DNA of 5,741 bases. It comes from Oxalobacteraceae bacterium UBA7693. Lineage in GTDB: Bacteria > Pseudomonadota > Gammaproteobacteria > Burkholderiales > Burkholderiaceae_D. Positions 1 through 5,741 of the stretch are shown here, one piece after another. Both the position numbers and the translations under genes were made by a program. Under the pieces are notes generated by a model. The model ran no database searches. It was not told the origin of the DNA and saw only the letters and a program-made list of their open reading frames with translations. How positions within the stretch are numbered: position 1 is the stretch's first letter; every line of letters begins with the position of its first letter. The stretch spans positions 3,147 through 8,887 of the forward strand of contig DLGN01000307.1 in the NCBI GenBank assembly GCA_002482715.1, written 5' to 3'.

Positions 1-3000
1 ATTGGTATTTCTGATATGTTGTTCGCGACACCGATGCGCAAACATGATTATTTGATTGGTCGATTCGTCGCTGGCTTGGTTGCTTGCTTGGTGATTTTCT
101 TGTTTGTGATTTTGGGTCTTTTGGTTGGCCCCTATATGCCTTGGGTGGACACCGCCCGGGTTGGTGCATTCACGCTGCAGCCCTTTGTTTGGGGATTGAT
201 GGTTTTCGTCATTCCTAATCTTTTATTTATCGGCGCTTTGTTGATGTTATTGGCAGCAACAACCCGATCTATGATGATGGTGTATGTTGGTGTGATTGGC
301 TTCTTTGTATTGTGGGTGGTTGCAGGTTCCTTTACCCGTGATATCAATAACGAATGGATAGCAGTATTGCTCGATCCCTTTGGCCTGCGTGCCTTTGGCC
401 GCATGACACGTTATTTCTCGACTGCTGAATCGAATGCGACTTTACCCGCCTTAAATAGTTATCTGATGGTGAATCGTCTGCTTTGGTCAGCCATAGGTTT
501 GGCATTGTTTTCAATGACTCTAGTACTGTTTAAACCGCAACGTGCGGGTACCGGACGTCGTTGGTTTGGTAAAGCAAAAATGGAGATTGCGAGCCAAGCA
601 GCAACACCGCAATTGGCCAAAGTGAGCTTGCCAAAAGTGACGCAAAATAGTGGTAGCGCAACCGCGTGGATACAGTTTTTGGATATCTTAAAATTTGATA
701 CCAAAGCGGTATTCAAGAGCGTACCTTTTCTGGTCATGCTGTTGTTTGGCTTGGTAAATTTTATTGGCAGCGCTAGTCAATCAGGTGCGATGTTTGGTAC
801 CACGGTGTATCCAGTCACTACCAATATGCTGTCGATTATGGCAGGCAGCTTCAATTTTATGTTGATTATCATCGTCACCTTCTATGCGGGCGAACTGATT
901 TTTAAAGAGCGCCAAGTCAAAATCGCTGATGTGGTTGACGCCATGCCCGTACCGAATTGGGTTCCTTTGTTGGCAAAATCGGCTGCTTTGATTGCTGTGA
1001 TTTTAAGCTTCTTAAGTGCAGGAGCAATCGCTGGAATACTCATGCAAATGATTAAGGGCGGTGCTCCTATTGAACTGTCCTTGTATGTGAAAGGCGTATT
1101 GCTCGGTGCCAGTGGCTTTATTTTATTGGGTTTGCTCGCCTTAGTCCTTCAAGTGCTGACGAACAATAAGTTTATTGGCTATTTGATGATGATCTTGGTA
1201 TTGATTTCCCAAATCGTTTTCGGCACTCTGGATCTTGACCACAATTTATACAATTTTGCTGGCAGTTCGGCGACGCCTTATTCTGATATGAATGGCTATG
1301 GTCATTTCTTAAATGGATGGTCTTGGTTCACCTTGTATTGGAGCTTATTCACCGTTGCTTTGTTGATTTTGGCACAGGCATTCTGGGTGCGCGGTTTGTC
1401 ACAAGAGTGGCGTATTCGTGCACGGCTGGCGATGTCGAAACTCAATAGCAAAGCTGGCATCGCATTAGCACTGAGCATGACGGCCTTTGCATTCACTGGT
1501 GGCTGGATTTTCTACAACACCAATGTGTTGAATCAGTATCAGACCAAGACAGCGGCTTTGGATGAAAATGCTGAGTACGAAAAAAAATACAAACAATACA
1601 AAAACTTTCCACATCCGCGTTTGACCGATGTGAAAGCGAATGTCGACATCTATCCGGAACAACGCAAAGTCCTTATCAATGGGCATTATGTATTGCAGAA
1701 TAAATCCGCTTTGCCACAAGATACTTTGCTTGTTCAGATCAATACACGGGTGAAAATGGAATGGAAGAATTTACCTGCGCATGAACTTGTTTTGGATGAC
1801 AAAAAATTGGGCTTTAGTGTTCTAAAACTCAAGCAAGCGCTCGCCGCTGGTGAGAGTATGGCGCTGGATTTTGTTACGACTGTTGAGAATCCAGGTTTTA
1901 CCAATAGCGGTACGGCCAATACCGTCAATCTGAACGGGACTTTCTTTAATAATCGTGAATTTTTTCCGCAGTTTGGTTACGCATCTGATGCTGAAATGCG
2001 TGATCGCAATGAACGCAGAAAGCGTGGCTTGGGTGAGCCAGAACGTATGCCGAAACTGGAAGATGAATCGGCGCGTGCTTACCATGCTTTAGGTAGTGAA
2101 GCGGATTGGATAAATTTCGAGACTACGATATCAACTAGCGCGGATCAAATCGCGATAGCACCAGGCTATTTACAGAAAGCTTGGGATGATAATGGACGTC
2201 GTTACTTCCACTATAAAATGGATAGACCGATGATGCCATTTTTCGCTTTCTTATCTGCTCGCTGGGAAGTGAAAAAGGGCGATTGGAAAGGTGTGCCGAT
2301 TGAGATCTATTATGACAAAAAACATACCTACAATATTGACCGCATGATTGAGAGTACAAAGAAATCTTTGGATTACTTTACCGCTAATTTCACACCTTAT
2401 CAGCATCAACAAGTGCGAATTTTAGAGTTCCCGCGCTATGCGAGTTTTGCGCAATCGTTTGCGAATACGATACCGTATTCTGAAGCGATTGGTTTCATTG
2501 CCGATTTGCGCGATAAGGATGATATTGACTATGTATTCTATGTGACCGCACATGAGATGGCGCACCAATGGTGGGGGCATCAGGTGATCGGTGCGAATAT
2601 GCAAGGTTCGACTGGATTAATGGAATCCTTATCGCAATACTTCGCCCTGATGGTGATGGAAAAGGAATACGGACGGGATAAAATGCGCCGTTTCTTGAAG
2701 TATGAATTAGATGGCTATTTGCGCGGCCGAGGTGGTGAGTTGATTGAAGAATTACCATTAGCACGGGTGGAAGGACAGCAATACATTCACTATCAAAAAG
2801 GTAGTTTGATTTTCTATCGTTTGCGTGATGAAATTGGCGAGGATGCTCTGAATCGTGCTTTGAAACGCTTCTTGCAAGACAAAGCGTATCAACAAGCACC
2901 GTACACGACGACCAAGGAATTATTAACCTACATCCGTGAAGAAGCACCGCAAGAAAAACACGCTTTGATTACAGACATGTTTGAAAAGATCGTGTTTTAC

Positions 3001-3339
3001 GATAATCGCGTGACCGAAGCAAAAGCGGTGAAGCGCGCAGATGGTCAGTGGGATGTGACAATGAAATTACATCTGGCAAAAATTGAGGTCGATGGCAAAG
3101 GAAAAGAAACGCCACGAGTTTATGATGAGCCAGTGGAAATCGCGATTTTCTCTCGTGCTGCAGGCGCTAAGGAAAAGGATGAAAAAGTTCTCTTCATAGA
3201 AAAACGTATCTTGCAGGGTAATACACCGAGTGTCACAGTCACGGTGAAAGACAAACCATTTGAGATTGGTGTTGACCCTTATAATAAGTTGATCGATAGA
3301 GTTTCTAAAGACAACCGTAAGGAAATCAGTATTGAGTAA
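1..3339 (+). CDS. ABC-2-type transporter permease fused to M1-family zinc aminopeptidase domain (5' partial)
   Basis: The frame is open from base 1, so the true start is upstream; residues here are counted from the in-frame ATG at base 16, which is internal. The N-terminal half is an ABC-2-like permease with hydrophobic helices near residues 14-40, 55-80, 85-103, 155-172, 236-252, 275-295, 315-343, 357-382, 387-404, 434-457 and 480-500. From about 540 a soluble M1 (gluzincin) peptidase domain follows. It carries the zinc motif HEMAH (846-850), a glutamate at 870 as likely third ligand, a tyrosine in HYQKG (Y926) matching the M1 catalytic tyrosine, and PYSEAIGF (820-827) where classical M1 enzymes have GAMEN. 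A C-terminal beta-rich tail contains DPYNKLIDR, which I recognise from this fusion family. The peptidase probably faces the periplasm. About 1112 residues are visible; relatives are near 1200, so some 80 may be missing. An ABC ATPase gene is expected upstream. Its substrate cannot be told from sequence. Confidence 0.92.
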   Translation: MGISDMLFATPMRKHDYLIGRFVAGLVACLVIFLFVILGLLVGPYMPWVDTARVGAFTLQPFVWGLMVFVIPNLLFIGALLMLLAATTRSMMMVYVGVIGFFVLWVVAGSFTRDINNEWIAVLLDPFGLRAFGRMTRYFSTAESNATLPALNSYLMVNRLLWSAIGLALFSMTLVLFKPQRAGTGRRWFGKAKMEIASQAATPQLAKVSLPKVTQNSGSATAWIQFLDILKFDTKAVFKSVPFLVMLLFGLVNFIGSASQSGAMFGTTVYPVTTNMLSIMAGSFNFMLIIIVTFYAGELIFKERQVKIADVVDAMPVPNWVPLLAKSAALIAVILSFLSAGAIAGILMQMIKGGAPIELSLYVKGVLLGASGFILLGLLALVLQVLTNNKFIGYLMMILVLISQIVFGTLDLDHNLYNFAGSSATPYSDMNGYGHFLNGWSWFTLYWSLFTVALLILAQAFWVRGLSQEWRIRARLAMSKLNSKAGIALALSMTAFAFTGGWIFYNTNVLNQYQTKTAALDENAEYEKKYKQYKNFPHPRLTDVKANVDIYPEQRKVLINGHYVLQNKSALPQDTLLVQINTRVKMEWKNLPAHELVLDDKKLGFSVLKLKQALAAGESMALDFVTTVENPGFTNSGTANTVNLNGTFFNNREFFPQFGYASDAEMRDRNERRKRGLGEPERMPKLEDESARAYHALGSEADWINFETTISTSADQIAIAPGYLQKAWDDNGRRYFHYKMDRPMMPFFAFLSARWEVKKGDWKGVPIEIYYDKKHTYNIDRMIESTKKSLDYFTANFTPYQHQQVRILEFPRYASFAQSFANTIPYSEAIGFIADLRDKDDIDYVFYVTAHEMAHQWWGHQVIGANMQGSTGLMESLSQYFALMVMEKEYGRDKMRRFLKYELDGYLRGRGGELIEELPLARVEGQQYIHYQKGSLIFYRLRDEIGEDALNRALKRFLQDKAYQQAPYTTTKELLTYIREEAPQEKHALITDMFEKIVFYDNRVTEAKAVKRADGQWDVTMKLHLAKIEVDGKGKETPRVYDEPVEIAIFSRAAGAKEKDEKVLFIEKRILQGNTPSVTVTVKDKPFEIGVDPYNKLIDRVSKDNRKEISIE

Positions 3340-3363
3340 CGTAAAAATGCGTTGATCGATACC

Positions 3364-3396
3364 ACCGCTAATCAGTTTTGGTTAGCGGTTTTTTTT
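3364..3396 (+). terminator. Intrinsic terminator of the permease/peptidase gene
   Basis: An 11-bp stem pairs ACCGCTAATCA (3364-3374) with TGGTTAGCGGT (3379-3389), with one T-G wobble and a GTTT loop. A run of eight T (3389-3396) follows directly. It begins 25 bp after the stop of the upstream plus-strand gene and sits between two convergent genes. On the minus strand the hairpin is not followed by an immediate T-run (only five T about 20 nt later), so it should work mainly for plus-strand transcripts. Confidence 0.88.
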
Positions 3397-3398
3397 AT

Positions 3399-3890
3399 TT
3401 ATTCAGCCAAGCATTTATACATCACCAAAGCATCCACATAGCCTAGTTGCGGGTGGAGAAATGCTTGCGGTAAACGACCAACGGTGGCGAATCCTAGCTT
3501 TGTCCAAAGTTGCACCGCGACTTGATTGCTGGCAACGACGAAGTTAAATTGCATGGCTTGATACCCGAACTGTTTAGCGATTTCTTGCGAGTGCTCACAC
3601 ATCAATCTCGCCAAGCCGCGACCACGTGCTTTCGGGCTAACCATGTAGCCACAATTGCATACATGATTCCCGCCGCCAGTTTGATTCGTCTTGATAAAGT
3701 AGCTACCTAACACTTCGCCATTTTCTTCTGCGACGAAAGTTTGTCTTGGGGTTTCCATCCACAGCTGAAAGGCTTGCTGTTGTTCAGTGTCTTGTGGATA
3801 GGTATAGGTTTCACCAGCCGCCACAATGGTATGAAAGATCGGCCAGATTTGTTCGAAGTCTGAGGGTGTGGCAGGGCGTATTTGAATCAT
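3399..3890 (-). CDS. GNAT-family N-acetyltransferase
   Basis: This 163-residue protein has the normal size and order of a single-domain GNAT acetyltransferase, which moves an acetyl group from acetyl-CoA to an amine. The N-terminus MIQIRPATPSDFEQIWPIF is the usual first strand and helix. The acetyl-CoA pyrophosphate loop is ARGRGLA (residues 88-94) after the beta-strand YMVS, and the later segment with N122, W129 and KLGF (131-134) is the family's alpha4/beta6 region. No signal peptide or membrane segment is seen, so it is cytoplasmic. I chose the ATG ending at 3890 because the family fold begins there; a TTG 33 bases upstream (3923) only adds a poor extension. The Shine-Dalgarno sequence is weak (GAG about 10 nt ahead). 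It lies 157 bp downstream of the isomerase gene on the same strand, with hairpin-forming repeats between, so co-transcription is uncertain. The substrate is unknown. Confidence 0.88.
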   Translation of the reverse strand: MIQIRPATPSDFEQIWPIFHTIVAAGETYTYPQDTEQQQAFQLWMETPRQTFVAEENGEVLGSYFIKTNQTGGGNHVCNCGYMVSPKARGRGLARLMCEHSQEIAKQFGYQAMQFNFVVASNQVAVQLWTKLGFATVGRLPQAFLHPQLGYVDALVMYKCLAE

Positions 3891-3938
3891 AGCGAAAAGG
3901 CTCAATGATACGTGGAGTGGCAAGCTGCAGAGGGTAGT

Positions 3939-3972
3939 ATCAGTGTGAGCATTTGAAGACGATCACACTGAT
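3939..3972. repeat. Perfect 10-bp inverted repeat between the isomerase and acetyltransferase genes
   Basis: ATCAGTGTGA (3939-3948) is the exact reverse complement of TCACACTGAT (3963-3972), with a 14-nt loop. It could form a hairpin in the transcript reading leftward from the isomerase gene, or be a binding site for a dimeric regulator ahead of the acetyltransferase gene. No T-run follows on the minus strand, so it is not a standard intrinsic terminator. Confidence 0.6.
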
Positions 3973-4031
3973 TTCAATGATGGCATTACACCGATAGTAA
4001 GCATTGAAATGCCATCAGTGAAATGCCATCA
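3971..4031. repeat. Overlapping inverted repeats forming alternative hairpins
   Basis: TGATGGCATT (3978-3987) is an exact reverse complement of AATGCCATCA at 4008-4017 and again at 4022-4031. ATTTCAATG (3971-3979) is also an exact reverse complement of CATTGAAAT (4002-4010). The arms overlap, so only one of these hairpins can form at a time. The cluster lies 17-77 nt after the isomerase stop on that strand. It may act as a 3'-end mRNA structure; no T-tract is present. Confidence 0.6.
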
Positions 4032-4032
4032 G
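4005..4032. repeat. Exact tandem duplication, 2 x 14 bp
   Basis: TGAAATGCCATCAG occurs twice back to back, at 4005-4018 and 4019-4032, with no mismatch. It duplicates the right arm of the neighbouring inverted repeat. It is most simply explained by slippage during replication. Confidence 0.85.
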
Positions 4033-4047
4033 AAAGGATGCAATAAA

Positions 4048-4560
4048 TTAAGCGCGAGAATCTAAAACTTCATTCCACTTCGCCAGCAATTCGGCTTGCT
4101 GTGCGAGCAGTTCAGTTGTATCGCCTTCGATCGTCAATTTTTCAATCACATCACCGCGCACGATACTATTGACGACTTTTTGATCGTCCGCACTGACTAC
4201 AACACCAAACACAGTATGTTTACCGTTTAAATGTGGGGTTGCGCCGTGGGTGATGAAGAATTGGCTACCATTGGTACCTGGACCTGCGTTAGCCATAGAC
4301 AAAATGCCTGCTTTGTCATGACGCAATTCGCTGTTGCATTCATCTTTAAAACGATAGCCAGGACCGCCCATGCCGGTACCGTCAGGGCAACCACCTTGGA
4401 TCATGAAGTCATTGATTACGCGGTGAAAATTCAATCCGTCGTAGTAGCCACGTTGTGCCAGATTGACAAAGCTTGCACAGGTAACTGGAGTTTGATCTGC
4501 GAACAGATTCAAGTTAATCGTACCTTTATTGGTTTGCATGATGGCTTTGAGTTGAGTCAT
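4048..4560 (-). CDS. Cyclophilin-type peptidyl-prolyl cis-trans isomerase (PpiB-like, cytoplasmic)
   Basis: This 170-residue protein is a single-domain cyclophilin, which speeds cis-trans isomerisation of Xaa-Pro bonds during protein folding. The active-site set is easy to see: FHRVI with R47, FMIQGG with F52, M53 and Q55, then MANAGPGTNGSQFF (89-102) with N91, Q100 and F102, and HLNGKHTVFG with H115. At the position of the tryptophan that contacts cyclosporin in human cyclophilin A there is a histidine (H110). No signal peptide is present, so it should be cytoplasmic. After the last core strand (about 139-145) comes a 25-residue, probably helical tail rich in Ala, Leu and Gln. The start is the ATG ending at 4560, backed by AGAGGA four bases ahead; an in-frame TTG at 4590 lacks such support, and a later Met (residue 8) is possible but has no ribosome site. 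It is transcribed away from the plus-strand genes on its right. Confidence 0.94.
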   Translation of the reverse strand: MTQLKAIMQTNKGTINLNLFADQTPVTCASFVNLAQRGYYDGLNFHRVINDFMIQGGCPDGTGMGGPGYRFKDECNSELRHDKAGILSMANAGPGTNGSQFFITHGATPHLNGKHTVFGVVVSADDQKVVNSIVRGDVIEKLTIEGDTTELLAQQAELLAKWNEVLDSRA

Positions 4561-4564
4561 AGTT

Positions 4565-4570
4565 TCCTCT
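4565..4570 (-). promoter_or_regulatory. Ribosome binding site of the isomerase gene
   Basis: On the minus strand AGAGGA is followed by AACT and then the ATG ending at 4560. It is the best Shine-Dalgarno match in the window and it fixes the start over the upstream TTG at 4590. Confidence 0.75.
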
Positions 4571-4590
4571 TGTTGATTTAAATTAAACAA

Positions 4591-4611
4591 GGCTGAGCAT
4601 GATCGTCAGCC
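4591..4611 (-). promoter_or_regulatory. Hairpin in the isomerase 5' leader
   Basis: GGCTGA and TCAGCC form a perfect 6-bp stem around a 9-nt loop. On the minus strand the hairpin is followed by the U-rich stretch TTGTTTAATTT and then by the ribosome site. It falls between the promoter candidate and the start codon. It could be a weak attenuator, an mRNA-stabilising leader structure, or an operator; the sequence alone does not decide. Confidence 0.35.
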
Positions 4612-4622
4612 AGACAGAGCGC

Positions 4623-4631
4623 ATTTTACCA
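4623..4631 (-). promoter_or_regulatory. Extended -10 promoter candidate for the isomerase gene
   Basis: The minus strand reads TGGTAAAAT, an extended -10 motif (TGn followed by TAAAAT, one mismatch to TATAAT). No convincing -35 hexamer lies 16-18 bp further up, as is common for extended -10 promoters. Transcription would start near 4616, giving a leader of about 55 nt. Confidence 0.45.
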
Positions 4632-4705
4632 GTACATCGTGTTTAAGTACGCCAGCAAGCCTCGCGAGCCGTAATCATGGTGTTAATGCCAGTGCGCGGC
4701 TTCTT

Positions 4706-4714
4706 TGCTACAAT
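4706..4714 (+). promoter_or_regulatory. Extended -10 promoter candidate for the rightward genes
   Basis: The plus strand reads TGCTACAAT, an extended -10 motif with TACAAT one mismatch from consensus and no clear -35 at normal spacing. Transcription would begin near 4721 and cover the frameshifted small ORF and the DUF3422 gene. It is divergent from the isomerase promoter candidate, about 80 bp apart. Confidence 0.4.
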
Positions 4715-4820
4715 CATTTATCGCACAGAGATTTGCCCATTTCTATTTACGGTTTAGAAGCATTCGCTTATCTCCGGCTTATCAGAGCCAAAACGGTGAT
4801 TCAAGGTTCTTACAAAGACG

Positions 4821-4844
4821 GCTTAGGCGATCGTTTTCCTAAGC
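4821..4844. repeat. Perfect 7-bp inverted repeat
   Basis: GCTTAGG (4821-4827) pairs with CCTAAGC (4838-4844) around a 10-nt loop. No T-run follows on either side, so it is not an intrinsic terminator. It lies inside the unexplained 4733-4995 stretch. Confidence 0.4.
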
Positions 4845-4870
4845 AGACTCCCGCGTATTTTGCACTCACA

Positions 4871-4897
4871 GATCGTACGCTTTAGTATGTACGGATC
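4871..4897. repeat. Inverted repeat with a one-base bulge at the frame change
   Basis: GATCGTAC (4871-4878) and GTACGGATC (4889-4897) are reverse complements except for one unpaired G in the right arm; the loop is 11 nt or less. A C added after 4873 would make both arms perfect and also join the two reading frames described for 4733-4995. Confidence 0.4.
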
Positions 4898-4997
4898 GGC
4901 ATATTTTATTGCGTATCCTTTTGGCTGCTTGTTCGAAGGCCGCAGTTCTTGGTAGTCGTTTTGAAAATCTTATTGACCACTTTTTGCGATATTAGCT

Positions 4998-5741
4998 ATG
5001 CACTTTTTTGAATTAAATCATCATGCCCGGATTTCTTTAGCAGCAGAAATTCATTCGCGTCCGTTCTTAAATTTGAATGCGCCGGAGCTATTGACGCACC
5101 TTGCGGTTTATCCCGATTTTCAGTCCAACCAAGACTTGTCAATACAAGTCCAGCAGCATGATTTGTTGTTTGCCTTATGCAGCCATTTTGGTGTGAGTCC
5201 ACCAGCCGTGGAAGCGAAGTATTTCTATTTTGATTTTGGTCCTTTCCGTTTGAAGTGGGAATGTCACACCGAATTTGCAACCTACACTTTTGCGCAGCAC
5301 GCTGATGCTGGTTTGAGTTTGGACCAAGCTTTTAGTCAGATGCCGATTGCGCGGATTCCTGAAGCTTGGTTGCATCGCTTGCAAGGTAAATTGTTGGTAG
5401 CAGCACATTTGGTGTTGGACAATCGGCGCTTGCCAGTGAATGAATTCGTGCATGAGGTTCAGCATTTGTTTAAAGGCCATACGCTGGCGGGTAGCAGGGT
5501 CATGCAAGGTGGTGAATTCTGGTCCGATTTTGTGGTACATGCAGATGGCTTTAGTCGTTTTGTGATTCGTGATGTGGATATGCGTGCGCAGCAGGCAGGC
5601 CGATTGGCGCAACGTATTTTTGAGATTGAAACCTATCGTATGATGGCCTTGTTGGGTTTGCCAATTGCCCAAGCGACCACACCGCAACTGAATGCGATTG
5701 AAAGTGAGTTGGTTGATTTGGCGACCGCGATGGTGGCATCC
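4998..5741 (+). CDS. DUF3422 family protein (3' partial)
   Basis: An ATG at 4998 opens a frame that stays open to the window edge (248 codons visible), with an in-frame TGA just upstream at 4974-4976 and no other start between. I recognise the DUF3422 pattern: an N-terminal LNHHARISLAAEIHSRPF (6-23) resembling the family's 'HPLR..L..E.HARP' opening; RLKWECHTEFATYTF (84-98), matching its 'R.E.HTEFsTYTF' core; HADGFSRFVIRD (181-192); and QAGRLAQRIFEIETYRMMAL (199-218). From memory the family is about 420-440 residues and ends in a pair of membrane helices; that part would lie beyond the window. Function is unknown and I know of no defined catalytic residues. No Shine-Dalgarno sequence precedes the ATG, which may mean it relies on coupling to translation ending at 4995. 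Upstream and divergent is the isomerase gene, with no evident functional link. Confidence 0.9.
   Translation, partial: MHFFELNHHARISLAAEIHSRPFLNLNAPELLTHLAVYPDFQSNQDLSIQVQQHDLLFALCSHFGVSPPAVEAKYFYFDFGPFRLKWECHTEFATYTFAQHADAGLSLDQAFSQMPIARIPEAWLHRLQGKLLVAAHLVLDNRRLPVNEFVHEVQHLFKGHTLAGSRVMQGGEFWSDFVVHADGFSRFVIRDVDMRAQQAGRLAQRIFEIETYRMMALLGLPIAQATTPQLNAIESELVDLATAMVAS

Larger units (their letters stand above)
4733..4995 (+). pseudogene. Frameshifted small gene or gene remnant ahead of DUF3422
   Basis: I do not recognise this protein. One frame reads from about TTG 4733 (start uncertain) through PISIYGLEAFAYLRLIRAKT and ends at TAG 4883-4885 after about 50 codons. The next frame (-1) is open from 4843 to a TAG at 4993-4995 and ends in GSRFENLIDHFLRY. 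Both halves look like protein in residue mix. Adding one base between 4874 and 4883 would join them into about 87 residues. The joined frame would stop 2 nt before the DUF3422 ATG, a spacing typical of translational coupling. Reasons for doubt: the start is not ATG, the Shine-Dalgarno sequence is poor (AGAG at 4727-4730), and 50-codon open frames also arise by chance. It could be a decayed gene, a sequencing deletion in a real small gene, or noncoding leader DNA. Confidence 0.3.

Noticed and set aside
16..18. ATG at 16 as the true start of the permease/peptidase gene
   Set aside because: The frame is open to base 1 with ISD before the Met, no ribosome site is visible, and the first membrane helix of the permease would be missing.
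2495..2947. 150-codon minus-strand open frame
   Set aside because: It lies fully inside the M1 peptidase coding region and covers the zinc motif in antisense; the translation shows no domain features.
3510..3710. 66-codon plus-strand open frame
   Set aside because: It is antisense to the acetyltransferase gene, which has a recognisable acetyl-CoA binding loop.
3891..3923. N-terminal extension of the acetyltransferase from a TTG at 3923
   Set aside because: The added 11 residues are not part of the GNAT fold and no good ribosome site precedes the TTG; the ATG at 3890 gives the normal N-terminus.
4005..4032. Possible CRISPR-like array
   Set aside because: There are only two directly abutting 14-bp copies with no spacer and no cas gene nearby.
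4231..4581. 116-codon plus-strand open frame
   Set aside because: It is antisense to the cyclophilin gene, which has the full active-site set on the minus strand.
4909..4995. Lipobox-like LLAAC in the -1 frame, suggesting a small lipoprotein
   Set aside because: The frame has only a TTG a few codons before the cysteine, too short for a signal peptide, and residues further upstream are charged.
5175..5687. 170-codon minus-strand open frame, and others near 4996-5280 and 5551-5739
   Set aside because: They are antisense to the DUF3422 gene, whose plus-strand translation carries clear family motifs; the antisense products look random (rich in Gln, His, Thr).

Overview
The window (about 45-47% G+C by eye) looks like a chromosomal segment of a Gram-negative proteobacterium. 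A DUF3422 gene, an ABC-permease/M1-peptidase fusion and a cytoplasmic cyclophilin together suggest a betaproteobacterium, possibly a low-GC member of Burkholderiales/Oxalobacteraceae. That placement is an inference from protein style; there is no marker gene here. I see no mobile element, CRISPR array, tRNA or rRNA.

Layout. Bases 1-3339 (+) hold the 3' part of a very large membrane protein: an ABC-2-type permease with about 11 visible membrane helices, fused to a zinc-dependent M1-family aminopeptidase domain. Its start lies left of the window. It ends at a strong intrinsic terminator (3364-3396). Two minus-strand genes converge on it: a GNAT N-acetyltransferase (3399-3890) and, upstream of that, a cyclophilin-type peptidyl-prolyl isomerase (4048-4560). 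The 157-bp gap between them carries a cluster of inverted repeats and an exact tandem 14-bp duplication. The isomerase has a good Shine-Dalgarno sequence, a 5' leader hairpin and an extended -10 promoter candidate.

From about 4700 the orientation turns to plus. After a divergent extended -10 promoter candidate comes a roughly 260-bp stretch (4733-4995) that reads as a short protein only if one base is restored near 4874-4883. I treat it as a frameshifted small gene or gene remnant. Its restored stop lies 2 nt before the ATG at 4998 of a DUF3422-family gene that runs off the right edge.

The genes do not form an obvious pathway. The permease/peptidase most likely belongs with an ABC ATPase gene just outside the left edge. 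The isomerase and acetyltransferase are housekeeping or general-purpose enzymes, and DUF3422 is a membrane-anchored family of unknown function. The least explained parts are the frameshifted stretch before DUF3422 and the repeat cluster between the two minus-strand genes.
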